Counted from the first letter of the stretch, positions 36,795 to 45,593 are shown. The stretch: 64,000 nt of DNA from Lewinella sp. IMCC34191 (GCF_003390935.1 NZ_QNQZ01000001.1:372001-436000), one strand, 5' to 3'. A program made the numbers and translations. Notes: generated by a model not told the origin, from the sequence alone.

Positions 36795-37706
36795 ATGAAA
36801 GTATCCTCAACAAGTCAGACCGCTACCTCGGATCTCAGCCGCTGGCTGAATGACTTGGCCGCCCTGGTTAAATTTCGCCTGTCTGCAACTGTTGTTCTTT
36901 CGTCCGTATTGGCCTACCTGGTAGCGCTTGGGACGGAAGGCGTGAGTTGGTGGGCAATAGCCATTCTGACGGCGGGAGGATTTCTGACTACCGCGGCAGC
37001 GAATATTCTAAACGAAATTCTGGAAAAGGACTTTGACCGGGAAATGGCCCGGACCAAGAATCGTCCTCTCGCCGAAGGTAGGATGTCAACCAGTGACGCC
37101 CTGCTAATGGCTGGTTTTGCTAGTCTCGGCGGTATCGCCCTACTCGCGCTCTTCAATCCCTGGACCGCGATTTTGGGTATGCTTTCCTTGATGAGCTACG
37201 CTTTCGTCTACACGCCCCTCAAGCGCGTCGGCCCGATAGCCGTGTTAGTGGGCGCCATTCCCGGCGCTTTACCTGCGTTGATCGGTTGCGCTGCGGCGGA
37301 AGGGGCTATTACCGGCCTGGGTGTCACGCTATTCACGATCCAGTTTTTTTGGCAGCTTCCCCATTTCTATGCCATCGGTTACCTCGGGGCCGCCGATTAC
37401 CAGCGTGCCGGGTTTAAACTGGTGCCCGAAACCATACAGGGTGAGGTTGATGCCGTCACGCTGGGCCGTGACGCGATCGCGGCAACCCTCATTCTCATTC
37501 CATTAGCTGTATTACCCTATTTTCTTGGCATCACCACCTGGTGGGCCGCCGGCGCGGCAGTGCTGCTCAGTATGCTCTTCTCGCGCTTCGCTATTGCTTT
37601 TTATAGACGCCCGGAACGGGCCACGGCGCTGCGCATGATGTTTTACTCATTCGCATACCTGCCCCTGGTCTTTACGCTTTTCTGGGCCGGCAAAATGTTT
37701 TTGTGA
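36795..37706 (+). CDS. ctaB: Protohaem IX farnesyltransferase (haem O synthase)
   Basis: 303-residue membrane prenyltransferase of the UbiA superfamily with about nine helices. It adds a farnesyl group to haem B to make haem O for the oxidase. The first Asp-rich motif is NILNEILEKDFDREMARTKNRPL; the second region is GAADYQRAGFKLVPE. It lies between coxA and the subunit III genes, as is common. The stop overlaps the ATG of coxC (TGATG), so translation is coupled. A haem A synthase (ctaA) is not in the window. Confidence 0.95.
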   Translation: MKVSSTSQTATSDLSRWLNDLAALVKFRLSATVVLSSVLAYLVALGTEGVSWWAIAILTAGGFLTTAAANILNEILEKDFDREMARTKNRPLAEGRMSTSDALLMAGFASLGGIALLALFNPWTAILGMLSLMSYAFVYTPLKRVGPIAVLVGAIPGALPALIGCAAAEGAITGLGVTLFTIQFFWQLPHFYAIGYLGAADYQRAGFKLVPETIQGEVDAVTLGRDAIAATLILIPLAVLPYFLGITTWWAAGAAVLLSMLFSRFAIAFYRRPERATALRMMFYSFAYLPLVFTLFWAGKMFL

Positions 37707-38308
37707 TGAGTGCAATTGAAACAACCCTGGATCCCCGCATGGAGGCCGTAACCCGGCGCAGCAAACTGCATCCGCTGAAGATGCTGCTGTTTATCGGGTG
37801 TGGGAGTCTCGTCATGATGTTCATCGCTCTGACCAGCGCATACATCGTTCGCCGGGCTTCGGGAAACTGGTTAGAATTTTCTATACCCACCATTTTCTAC
37901 GTCAACACTTTGGTCATCGTTGTCAGTAGCCTAACTTTGCACGCCGCCTATCGGGCCTTCAAACGGGAGGCCATGGGCGCGTACAAGGGTTTATTGACGG
38001 TGAGCTTCCTGCTGGGCATTGCTTTTATAGTTCTACAGTTTGTAGGCTGGCAAGACCTGGCAGCTCAGGGTGTTCCGCTTAAGATTAACCCTTCGGGAGA
38101 TTTTATCTATGCCATCAGCTGGTTGCATGCCCTGCACGTGGTAGGCGGACTGGCGGCGCTTTTCGTGACGCTATTGGTCGCCTTTATCCGGCGGCGCATC
38201 CGGAACACGCCCGCCCGCAAACTTCGTCTCGAGCTGACTATGATCTACTGGCACTTCGTAGATATTCTCTGGATTTATCTCATCATATTCCTCAGCCTGC
38301 AACGCTAG
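37706..38308 (+). CDS. coxC: Cytochrome c oxidase subunit III, short form
   Basis: 201-residue membrane protein of the subunit III family. It has five hydrophobic segments, starting with MLLFIGCGSLVMMFIALTSAYI and ending with the family signature ELTMIYWHFVDILWIYLIIF. HALHVVGGLAAL carries the conserved His-His pair. The ATG at 37706 overlaps the ctaB stop; GTG at 37703 is less likely. It is one of two subunit III genes in tandem, a common arrangement in Bacteroidota oxidase clusters. Confidence 0.93.
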   Translation: MSAIETTLDPRMEAVTRRSKLHPLKMLLFIGCGSLVMMFIALTSAYIVRRASGNWLEFSIPTIFYVNTLVIVVSSLTLHAAYRAFKREAMGAYKGLLTVSFLLGIAFIVLQFVGWQDLAAQGVPLKINPSGDFIYAISWLHALHVVGGLAALFVTLLVAFIRRRIRNTPARKLRLELTMIYWHFVDILWIYLIIFLSLQR

Positions 38309-38339
38309 TTCGTTACCCCATAATTACAACCTTACCGAC

Positions 38340-39386
38340 ATGACCGAAGAAAGAGATACGGACATTCTAATCGCGGAGGATCAAAAGCCCGAACTGAACA
38401 GCGATTGGTCCGGTGGCGATAGGAAGCCATTCCGGACTTCCTACGGGAAGCTGATGATGTGGTACTTCCTGCTTTCCGATGCCTTCACCTTTGCCGGATT
38501 CCTTATATCCTACGGTGCGCTTCGTTTCAGCAGCGCCAGTTGGCCCGTTCCCGATAAGGTGTTCGCAACCGTACCCTTCGGTATCAATGAGATGTTCCCG
38601 AATGGGGAAGCCCCCCTCATCTTCGTGACTTTCATGTCGTTCCTCCTGATCGTGAGTTCCGGAACCATGGTCCGTGCCGTTCAGGAAGGAGCCCGCGAGA
38701 ACAAGCGTGGCGTCGTCTTCTGGATGCTGCTTACCGTTCTCGGTGGTTTAGGCTTCCTGGGCTGTCAGGCTTGGGAATGGACCAACCTGATCGCTACGGA
38801 AAACATGACCGTCACGACCAACCCGTTCGGCACCTACGTTGAAAACGGGTATTACCTGGATCCGGAAACCGGTGAGATCACGGACGAGGAAGTCGTTGAA
38901 GGGGAAACCTACCTGCTCCACCTGGCCGGGGCCGCCCACGGTGAGGAAGCCGGCGGTGAGGAGCATGAAGGTGATGAAGAACACTTTGCTTACGCTACCG
39001 AACCCGGAGACTACCCGGGCTACGTTGTAGACGGTCCACGCGCCGACGGTACGGGAACCGCAGACGCCAAACCATTCATCCACCGGAAGTACGTATTAGC
39101 GGATGAGGAAGGTAATCTCCTTACAGACGAGGCCGGGAACAACATTCAACTGACCCAGGAATTCGGTCCGGTTGCCTTTGGTGCTCTCTTCTTCGGGATC
39201 ACCGGATTCCACGGCTTTCACGTAGCCACCGGGGTCATCTTTTTGCTGATCATCCTGATCAATGCCGGGGGTGGGGTATACGTCGCCCGCCAGAACGGTT
39301 ACGAAATGGTGGAAAAGATCGGCCTCTACTGGCACTTTGTAGACCTTGTATGGGTCTTCGTTTTCCTCGTATTCTATCTCCTCTAA
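38340..39386 (+). CDS. Cytochrome c oxidase subunit III, long form with acidic insert
   Basis: 348-residue second subunit III. Helices: MWYFLLSDAFTFAGFLISYG, FVTFMSFLLIVSSGTMV, FWMLLTVLGGLGFLGCQAWEW, then FFGITGFHGFHVATGVIFLL and the signature GLYWHFVDLVWVFVFLVFYLL. Between the third helix and the FHGFHV helix lies an insert of about 110 residues, rich in Glu, Gly and His (HGEEAGGEEHEGDEEHFAYA). It would face the periplasm and is similar in composition to the ActF insert. It follows coxC after 31 bp in the same operon. Confidence 0.92.
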   Translation: MTEERDTDILIAEDQKPELNSDWSGGDRKPFRTSYGKLMMWYFLLSDAFTFAGFLISYGALRFSSASWPVPDKVFATVPFGINEMFPNGEAPLIFVTFMSFLLIVSSGTMVRAVQEGARENKRGVVFWMLLTVLGGLGFLGCQAWEWTNLIATENMTVTTNPFGTYVENGYYLDPETGEITDEEVVEGETYLLHLAGAAHGEEAGGEEHEGDEEHFAYATEPGDYPGYVVDGPRADGTGTADAKPFIHRKYVLADEEGNLLTDEAGNNIQLTQEFGPVAFGALFFGITGFHGFHVATGVIFLLIILINAGGGVYVARQNGYEMVEKIGLYWHFVDLVWVFVFLVFYLL

Positions 39387-39447
39387 TCAATTGACTTTCC
39401 CGGTCAACTAATTATTCACCGCATCAGGTGATCAAAAGCTATCCGTA

Positions 39448-39867
39448 ATGGCACAACATTTAAGCTACGAAGATTCGGTCCGTGGAGTTTGGAAAGGCCT
39501 GGGCCTGTTGGCTCTGGTTACTTTGGTAGAGGTAGGATTATCCCTCCTGAAGGCGGCGGAGTTCGCCGAAGACCTTCGTATTCTAATTTATGTCGCATCG
39601 TTGCTGATCATCGGCCTATCGATCTATAAGGCCTATTTCATCATCTACGAGTTCATGCACATGGGCTACGAGGTGAAGGGACTGGCCATGAGCGTTCTTC
39701 TACCAACGCTTCTTTTGATCTGGGCGCTGATCGCCTTCTTCAACGAAGGTGATGCCTGGCGTAAGAGTCGGGAAAAGGTTATCTACAAAGATCAGTTACA
39801 GGCACCTACCGGCGGAGAGGTCGGTCTCATTAAGCGTGACGACTTTCTCCTTGAACTGCCCGCATAG
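39448..39867 (+). CDS. Cytochrome c oxidase subunit IV family protein
   Basis: 139 residues with three membrane helices: GVWKGLGLLALVTLVEVGLSL, LRILIYVASLLIIGLSIYKAYFI and AMSVLLPTLLLIWALIAFF. This matches the prokaryotic subunit IV (CyoD/CtaF-like) family that stabilises the oxidase core. The YFIIYEFMHMGYEVKG segment between helices 2 and 3 is typical. The C-terminal 35 residues are hydrophilic. It is placed after the second subunit III gene, its usual place. A 122-bp gap follows. Confidence 0.88.
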   Translation: MAQHLSYEDSVRGVWKGLGLLALVTLVEVGLSLLKAAEFAEDLRILIYVASLLIIGLSIYKAYFIIYEFMHMGYEVKGLAMSVLLPTLLLIWALIAFFNEGDAWRKSREKVIYKDQLQAPTGGEVGLIKRDDFLLELPA

Positions 39868-39989
39868 GCACGACGAATTCGCCTTCTTAAGGTGATGCTA
39901 TTGCACTCCTTCACATCACGGTCATATTGGCCTGAATGACGCAGCCCTTTACCGGCACGGGCGTTACCATGTAAAGCCTTTAACCGTTT

Positions 39990-40634
39990 ATGGCCAGCAG
40001 GAAGCAAATATTCAGTTCCTTAATCGTAGCGATCCTACTGGTTGGTTTCCCAGCTGTTTCATTCATCTATCTGAAGCAGGGAGCCGATTACCGAAGGGCC
40101 GCATTGGCCGAGCAGGAAGACCACGGTAAAATGCCCGATCTATCCGCGCTTACGCCGGTCAGGGGGGCCTTGCCGCCTCAACTCAAAGGAGCCATGACGG
40201 TGGTTGGTTGGCTTGATCCCACCAAAGAAGAGGGAACCCGTTTGTATGGACAGACGATGGACAGTCTGTTCACCCAATTCAAGGACAGCCCGAACCTATA
40301 CTTTACTACGCTCGTCCTGGCCGAAAATCCCGAGGAAGCCGTAGAGCGTTTCACCACCGAGTATAATTTGCCGGAGGATGATATGATCAGTTTCCTGAGG
40401 GCGGACGAGAGGCAATTCGCCCAGTCCGCGGAAGAATTCAGCCTTCCGCTCGGGCAGTACGACTCTCCGGGCATCCAACCCGTGGTCGCACTCGTCGATA
40501 GCTCGTTGACGATCGTCAAACATTACGATCTGGCTCGGCGGGACCATACCATCGGACTCGTCCAGCTCATCTCGCTGATCATTCCCCTACCGGAAAAGCA
40601 GGAAATCATACTAGATCGGGGTAAAGAACTGTAG
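39990..40634 (+). CDS. SCO1/SenC-like protein lacking the copper cysteines
   Basis: 214 residues with one N-terminal membrane anchor (IFSSLIVAILLVGFPAVSFIYL) and a periplasmic thioredoxin-like domain. Layout and position (after the cox genes, before DUF420) match SCO proteins, which deliver copper to CuA. The region that should hold CxxxC reads VVGWLDPTKEEGTRLYGQTM, and the whole protein contains no cysteine. The C-terminal block (VALVDSSLTIVKHYDLARRDHTIGLVQLI) aligns with the SCO end. It may be a structural or assembly factor that no longer binds copper through cysteines; an intact SCO may exist elsewhere. It ends 1 bp before the DUF420 start. Confidence 0.7.
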   Translation: MASRKQIFSSLIVAILLVGFPAVSFIYLKQGADYRRAALAEQEDHGKMPDLSALTPVRGALPPQLKGAMTVVGWLDPTKEEGTRLYGQTMDSLFTQFKDSPNLYFTTLVLAENPEEAVERFTTEYNLPEDDMISFLRADERQFAQSAEEFSLPLGQYDSPGIQPVVALVDSSLTIVKHYDLARRDHTIGLVQLISLIIPLPEKQEIILDRGKEL

Positions 40635-40635
40635 C

Positions 40636-41232
40636 ATGAACGCCGGACCACATCCACAAATCGAAACCTACCCGGAAAAGGAGGGCTTACTGAAGACCCT
40701 GACCTACATCGTATCCGCGGTGGTGCTTATTCTCGTATTCGTGATGCGCTCCGTGAAGCTTCCCATAGACTGGGATGTAAGCTTTCTACCCGCGGTCAAC
40801 GCTACGCTGAACGCCCTCACCGCCGTAGCGCTGGTCTTCTCTCTTTACTTCGTCAAAAAAGGGCAGTTCGTCAGGCACCGCAATGCGAATGTCACCGCCT
40901 TGGCGCTCTCGGTGATTTTCCTATTATGCTACGTAGCCTACCACTTCACCACTAATGAAGTACAGTTTGGCGATGCCGATATGAACGGTGAGCTTTCCGA
41001 ACTGGAGCGTGCGGCCGTGGCCGGGGTTCGCCCCTGGTACCTGGTCATTCTGATCAGCCACATTTCCCTCGCCGGCATCCTTTTACCCTTTATTTTGTTA
41101 ACTACGGTAAGAGCCCTCGCTGGTAAATGGACCCTACATCGCAAGATGGCACGCTACGTTTGGCCGCTCTGGTTCTATGTCGCCATCACGGGTCCGGTCG
41201 TTTACCTGATGCTTCGCCCTTATTATCCGTAA
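40636..41232 (+). CDS. DUF420 membrane protein, CtaM-like oxidase assembly factor
   Basis: 198 residues with five or so membrane helices (TYIVSAVVLILVFVMRSV, ALTAVALVFSLYFVKKG, NVTALALSVIFLLCYVAYHF, PWYLVILISHISLAGILLPF, YVWPLWFYVAITGPVVYLML). Conserved His residues occur in FVRHRNANV, AYHFTT, ISHISLAG and TLHRKMARYVWPLW. These are marks of DUF420, whose Bacillus member CtaM is needed to make caa3-type oxidase. It lies directly after the SCO-like gene and belongs to the oxidase operon. Confidence 0.88.
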   Translation: MNAGPHPQIETYPEKEGLLKTLTYIVSAVVLILVFVMRSVKLPIDWDVSFLPAVNATLNALTAVALVFSLYFVKKGQFVRHRNANVTALALSVIFLLCYVAYHFTTNEVQFGDADMNGELSELERAAVAGVRPWYLVILISHISLAGILLPFILLTTVRALAGKWTLHRKMARYVWPLWFYVAITGPVVYLMLRPYYP

Positions 41233-41242
41233 TTCCGCTATC

Positions 41243-41479
41243 ATGAAATACCTGCCTATCTGCCTGCTATTCGTTCTCCTGTTCATGGGATCAGCGGATC
41301 TGCCCGCCCAGTGCCCCATGTGCCGGGCCACGGCGGAAAGTAACCTGGCCAATGGCGGAACCGAAGGCCAGGGTCTCAACCAGGGTATTCTCTACCTTTT
41401 GGGTATGCCGTACGTGCTGGTCGGCACCATCGCTTTCATTTGGTGGCGGAATCGGAAGAAGGAGCATGAGATGGCTTAG
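41243..41479 (+). CDS. Small CPMC-motif membrane protein at the end of the cox operon
   Basis: 78 residues: signal peptide (MKYLPICLLFVLLFMGSADLPAQ), then CPMCRATAESNLANGGTEG with a CxxC pair just after the cleavage site, one membrane helix (GILYLLGMPYVLVGTIAFIWW) and a basic tail. It starts 10 bp after DUF420 and its 3' end overlaps the convergent mntR-type gene by 44 bp. Similar short CxxC proteins follow oxidase genes in other Bacteroidota, so a role in copper handling or redox assembly is possible. This is inference from position and the CxxC motif. Confidence 0.72.
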   Translation: MKYLPICLLFVLLFMGSADLPAQCPMCRATAESNLANGGTEGQGLNQGILYLLGMPYVLVGTIAFIWWRNRKKEHEMA

Positions 41480-42122
41480 CCACCAGCAATTTACTCGCTA
41501 TTGTCTCCGGCAGGGTGACGTCCAGCCCCCGGTAACTTAGACGAACGCTTTTATCGTAGCTATCAACTGCTTCCACCATCATCAGCGTGCCGAGGGGCAA
41601 TTGTTTATCATCGAGATAGCGTAGAAAGTCAGCCGAGGAATGATCGAGACCGATCAATACCACGGCATTTCCTGACTCCACATCACTCAACCGTTCCCTC
41701 TTCCGTTTGGGCAAATTGCCCTCCCGATCCGGTATGGGCGACCCATGCGGATCGTAGTTGGGCGAGTTGAGCAAGTGGTCCATCCGCTCGAAGAAGGCCG
41801 GGCTATCGATGTGCTCTATTTGCTCGGCAATGGGGTGGACTTCCTCCCACCCAAAGCCCATTTTCTCTACCAGATACATTTCCGTAAGTCGGTGTTTGCG
41901 CACCACCAGGGCGGCCTGCCGGCGGCCTTTCTCCGTCAACTGCAGGGGGCGATATTTCTGGTAGTGGATGAGGCCGCGCTCGCTCAGGCGACGGATCATA
42001 TTGTTCGCCGTAGGCTTACTGACCCCCAACTCGGCGCTTAGGTCGGAGATAGTCACCGCCGCTGAATGCTTCGTCAACGCCAACATTGCTTTGAGGTAAT
42101 TTTCAACGGTCGGTGTAGCCAT
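41436..42122 (-). CDS. DtxR/MntR-family metal-dependent repressor
   Basis: 228 residues. N-terminal winged helix (TVENYLKAMLALTKHSAAVTISDLSAELGVSKPTANNMIRRL) binds DNA. The dimerisation and metal-binding domain follows (VRKHRLTEMYLVEKMGFGWEEVHPIAEQIEH) with the usual His and Glu ligands. The C-terminal part (about 150-225) is an FeoA/SH3-like domain. It would bind Mn2+ or Fe2+ and repress metal uptake. It is divergent from a TonB-dependent receptor whose promoter contains a palindrome (42154-42173), so it probably represses that receptor and perhaps itself. Whether it senses Mn or Fe cannot be told from sequence. Confidence 0.92.
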   Translation of the reverse strand: MATPTVENYLKAMLALTKHSAAVTISDLSAELGVSKPTANNMIRRLSERGLIHYQKYRPLQLTEKGRRQAALVVRKHRLTEMYLVEKMGFGWEEVHPIAEQIEHIDSPAFFERMDHLLNSPNYDPHGSPIPDREGNLPKRKRERLSDVESGNAVVLIGLDHSSADFLRYLDDKQLPLGTLMMVEAVDSYDKSVRLSYRGLDVTLPETIASKLLVAKPSHAPSSDSATK

Positions 42123-42143
42123 GCCGAAAAGTAAGGAGAAAGA

Positions 42144-42175
42144 TTTGTATCGTAAGTTAGACTATACTAACTTTG
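42144..42175 (+). promoter_or_regulatory. TonB-receptor promoter overlapped by a DtxR-type palindrome
   Basis: TTTG at 42144-42147, a 20-bp spacer and TAACTTTG at 42168-42175 form a perfect Bacteroidota promoter. The inverted repeat AAGTTAG, ACTATA, CTAACTT (42154-42173) covers the spacer and the -7 box. It resembles DtxR-family operators in form, and the gene for such a repressor starts 32 bp away on the other strand. Confidence 0.75.
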
Positions 42176-42197
42176 GGATTATGAATGTCTATTTATC

Positions 42198-44608
42198 GTG
42201 TTAGTTCTATCGTTATTGCGGCGGAGCGCAGGTAATATCCTTTTCACTGTACCGGAGGTGTTTACAAGATTATCCGGCCAATTTCGCCTACGCAGCAACC
42301 GGCTCACCTTGTGGCTTTTGGGGGTAATGCTTCTGCTGATAAGCAGTAGTCACTCTGCCGCTCAAGGCACCGCCGGCAGCAGTACACCCGCGCTTCTTTT
42401 CCTGGAAGGACAGGTAGTCGGGATCGATGGTCTCGGCATTGCCAATGTTGCCGTGTCCATCGAAGGACAGTCCACCGGCACCTATACGGACGAAGCAGGG
42501 ACTTTTGAACTATCCGTTGTCGCGACTTTCGATACGCTGGAACTAACCTTCAGCCGAATTGGCTACGGCCGGCACAGCGAAATTTTGGTCGGCAACGATA
42601 CTAGCGGATTCCCTACCGTATACGTGGTGCTGGAAAGCGGCGGCGAACTGCTGGATGAAGTAGTAGTCAGCGGCACCCTTCAGCCGGTCACTCGCAGCCA
42701 AAGTCCGGTCTCCGTGGAGGTGTACGGAGCGGAATACTTCCGGGCTAACCCGAGCCCAAGTGTTTTCGAGTCATTGCAAACCGTGAACGGAGTACGCCCC
42801 CAATTCAACTGCAACGTCTGCAATACGGGTGACATCCACATCAACGGACTGGAAGGCCCTTATACGATGGTCCTGATCGACGGTATGCCGATCGTCAGCG
42901 GGCTGTCTACGGTGTACGGACTAACCGGTATTCCCCAGAGTATGATCGACCGGATCGAGGTAGTAAAGGGGCCTGCCTCTACGCTGTACGGTTCGGAGGC
43001 GGTCGGTGGACTCATCAACGTCATTACGAAGCGAGCGGACGATGCGGACCGCTTCTCCGTGGACGTCATGGGCACTTCCTACGCCGAGCTCAATACGGAT
43101 GTCGGATTCACCCTGCCTCTCGGGAAGAACGGTACGATGATGACGGGGCTGAACTACTTCACGTACCAGTCACCGCGCGATCGCAACGGGGACAATTTTA
43201 CCGACGTGACCCTGCAGGATCGGGTTTCTGTGTTCAATAAATGGAACTTCCATCGCCGCCGCGGTAAAGAATTATCGTTTGCCGCCCGCTACGTATACGA
43301 GGACCGGCAGGGAGGGGAACTGGAATTTGACCGCCGGTTCCGCGGTGGCGATCGGTTTTACGGAGAGAGCATCTATACCAATCGCTGGGAGCTGTTCGGT
43401 ACCTACGATCTTCCCCTTCCCGCTAATGTCCGCTTCACCTACAGCCTCAACGGCCACTACCAGAACTCGACTTACGGAACGACCATTTACCAGGCAGATC
43501 AACTGGTCGGCTTCGGACAACTCACCTACCGTCCCTTACCAACTGGCCGCCACGATGTATTGGCGGGACTGGCATACCGCTATACCGCCTACGATGACAA
43601 CACCGTAGCCACCAAGGCCGAGCAAGCCAATGCCCCCTCGGTGGTGTCCTTGCCCGGGGCATTCGTACAGGACCAGATCAAGCTATCGCCCCGCAGTCAA
43701 CTACTCCTGGGCATACGCGGCGACCGCGATTCCCGCCACGGAGGCATCCTTACCCCCCGTGTGAATTACAAATGGAGCAGCCGGGACGAGGAAAGCGTAC
43801 TGCGTCTCAGCCTCGGCAACGGCTATCGGGTAGCCAATGTCTTCACCGAGGATCATGCAGCGCTCACGGGCGCCCGCCAGACCGTCTTCGCCGAGGCACT
43901 CCTGCCAGAAACCTCCTGGAACGTCAATGCCAACTTTATCCGGAAAGTCTATGACTGGAAGCCGGGTATTTTGTCGCTGGATGCCTCGGTGTGGCTGACT
44001 CATTTTACCAACCGCATCCTGCCGGATTACCAGACTGATCCCAATAAAATTATCTACGCCAACCTAGACGGCTACGCCATTTCCCGCGGGGGAAGCCTGA
44101 ACGCCGACCTGCTGCTGACCAGTGGTGTTACCGCTCGAATGGGAGTAACGCTACAGGACGTATACAGTGTGGAGGATGAAGGCAGGCAAAGCCAATTCCT
44201 CACCGAGAAAGTGAGCGGCGTGTGGACCGTCAACGTACCGCTGGGTCGTCACTGGCAGGTGACTACACCGGGAACGTGTACGGACCTATGGAACTTCCCC
44301 TCCTCGGGCCGCTGGATCCCCGGCCCCCGAAGTCACCGTGGTTCAGTATTCAGAATGTACAAGTGAGTCGGTCCTTCAGGGAATGGGAGGTCTACGGTGG
44401 AGTCAAGAATCTGCTCGATTTTACACCACCGGCCAACAGCATCGCGCGTGCCTTCGACCCGTTCGACCGGAACGTATCCTTTGCTGCTGACGGCACTGCA
44501 ATCCCGACGTCGGAGAATCCGCATGCCCTCACTTTCGATCCTACTTACGTTTTCGCTTCCAATCAGGGTATCCGGGTCTTCGTAGGTTTTCGGTATCGGA
44601 TCCGGTAA
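42198..44608 (+). pseudogene. TonB-dependent receptor (metal uptake type), disrupted by a 1-bp frameshift
   Basis: Outer-membrane receptor. After a signal peptide (LTLWLLGVMLLLISSSHSAAQ) there is a carboxypeptidase-like beta domain (VVGIDGLGIANVAVSIEGQS), a plug domain (SVFESLQTVNGVRPQFNCNV, then CNTGDIHINGLEGPYTMVLI, IDRIEVVKGPASTLYGSEAV) and a 22-strand barrel. The frame breaks at 44259-44261: upstream reads LGRHWQ, and in another frame DYTGNVYGPMELP continues to a proper end (GIRVFVGFRYRIR, stop 44608). One missing base explains it; repaired length is about 803 residues. As read, the protein ends at 44366 without its last strands. Start is uncertain: GTG 42198 or GTG 42258 (the former includes a dispersed repeat). 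Sequencing error is possible. Confidence 0.85.
42215..42236 (+). repeat. Dispersed ~20-bp repeat, copy 3
   Basis: TTGCGGCGGAGCGCAGGTAA, just downstream of the TonB-receptor promoter and upstream of its signal peptide. If GTG 42198 is the start, it encodes LRRSAGN in the receptor N-terminus. Confidence 0.75.
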
Positions 44609-44634
44609 CTTGCGAGCTAGATAAATCGAGCAAC

Positions 44635-45003
44635 ATGTCCGCTGTCAACGTCGCCCAAAAATTCGCGCTTTTTCAGGAACACTGGTCCCCCAAAGTGATC
44701 GCCGAACTGAACGGTCAGGCCGTCAAACTGGCCAAGGTTAGCGGGGAGTTTGTCTGGCACGACCACGCGGAGGAAGATGAGCTTTTCCTTCTTTTCCAGG
44801 GGACGCTGTTCATCGATTTCCGTGATCGGGAGACCGTCACCTTAGAAGCCGGGGAGCTATACGTCGTTCCGCGTGGCGTAAGCCACCGCCCCCGCACCCG
44901 GCCCGGAGAAGAGGCCTGGATCATGCTGTTGGAGCCCCTGTCGACGGCCCATACCGGTGCGGTCCGTCATGAACTTACGCAGGACAGGCTCGAGCGTATT
45001 TGA
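44635..45003 (+). CDS. Cupin-domain protein
   Basis: 122-residue single cupin barrel. The first motif is WHDHAEEDELFLLFQG, with His, His and Glu metal ligands; the second is LYVVPRGVSHRPRTRPGE with a His. No signal peptide, so cytosolic. Such small cupins may be isomerases, binding proteins or of unknown role. It begins 26 bp after the TonB receptor and ends next to a Nudix hydrolase start, so it may be co-transcribed with both. The last residues (HELTQDRLERI) are a polar tail. No specific substrate can be proposed. Confidence 0.87.
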   Translation: MSAVNVAQKFALFQEHWSPKVIAELNGQAVKLAKVSGEFVWHDHAEEDELFLLFQGTLFIDFRDRETVTLEAGELYVVPRGVSHRPRTRPGEEAWIMLLEPLSTAHTGAVRHELTQDRLERI

Positions 45004-45026
45004 CGTTGGTGGCCCTATTTTTGGGC

Positions 45027-45593
45027 ATGGACGAGAACCACAACCCCTGGAAAACCAAACAAACCAGCGTATCCTACGAAAATCCGTGGATCCGCGTCGA
45101 GCATCATGAAGTCGTCAATCCGGCGGGCAACGACGGCATCTACGGCCTGGTCCGCTATAAAAACCACGCCATCGGTATCGTCCCCATCGATGAGGACGGC
45201 TATACCTATCTGGTGGGGCAGTACCGTTATGCGCTCGGTGAATACAGCTGGGAAATTCCGGAAGGTGGTTGCCCGGTGGGTACCGATACCCTGGAAACCG
45301 CGCAGCGGGAGTTGAAGGAAGAGACCGGTCTCGTAGCGGATGAGTGGCAACGTATCATGGAGTTTCACCTCAGTAATTCCGTTTCCGACGAGTGGGGCGT
45401 GGCCTACGTAGCCCGCCGACTACACCAGCAGGAGGCCGAACCGGAAGATACCGAGCAGCTTAAGCTCCGGCGCGTACCGTTAAGCGAAGCCATCGATATG
45501 ACCCTGGACGGGCGCATCAAGGATGCCCTTAGTATCCTCGCCCTGCAACGTGTCCGACTATTGGGGCTGGACAAGGGCAATATGACCGACTAA
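45027..45593 (+). CDS. Nudix hydrolase, ADP-ribose pyrophosphatase-like
   Basis: 188 residues. A complete Nudix box is present (GCPVGTDTLETAQRELKEET, then GL), with all catalytic glutamates, unlike the regulator at 10.0 kb. The NPWIRVEHHEVVNPAGNDGIYGLVRYKNHAIGIV N-terminal sheet is typical of the ADP-ribose/sugar-nucleotide group. It likely hydrolyses a nucleoside diphosphate sugar such as ADP-ribose. ATG 45027 (MDENHNPWKTKQT) is preferred over TTG 45000, which overlaps the cupin stop and adds a hydrophobic stretch. It lies after the cupin gene in a probable two-gene unit. Confidence 0.9.
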   Translation: MDENHNPWKTKQTSVSYENPWIRVEHHEVVNPAGNDGIYGLVRYKNHAIGIVPIDEDGYTYLVGQYRYALGEYSWEIPEGGCPVGTDTLETAQRELKEETGLVADEWQRIMEFHLSNSVSDEWGVAYVARRLHQQEAEPEDTEQLKLRRVPLSEAIDMTLDGRIKDALSILALQRVRLLGLDKGNMTD

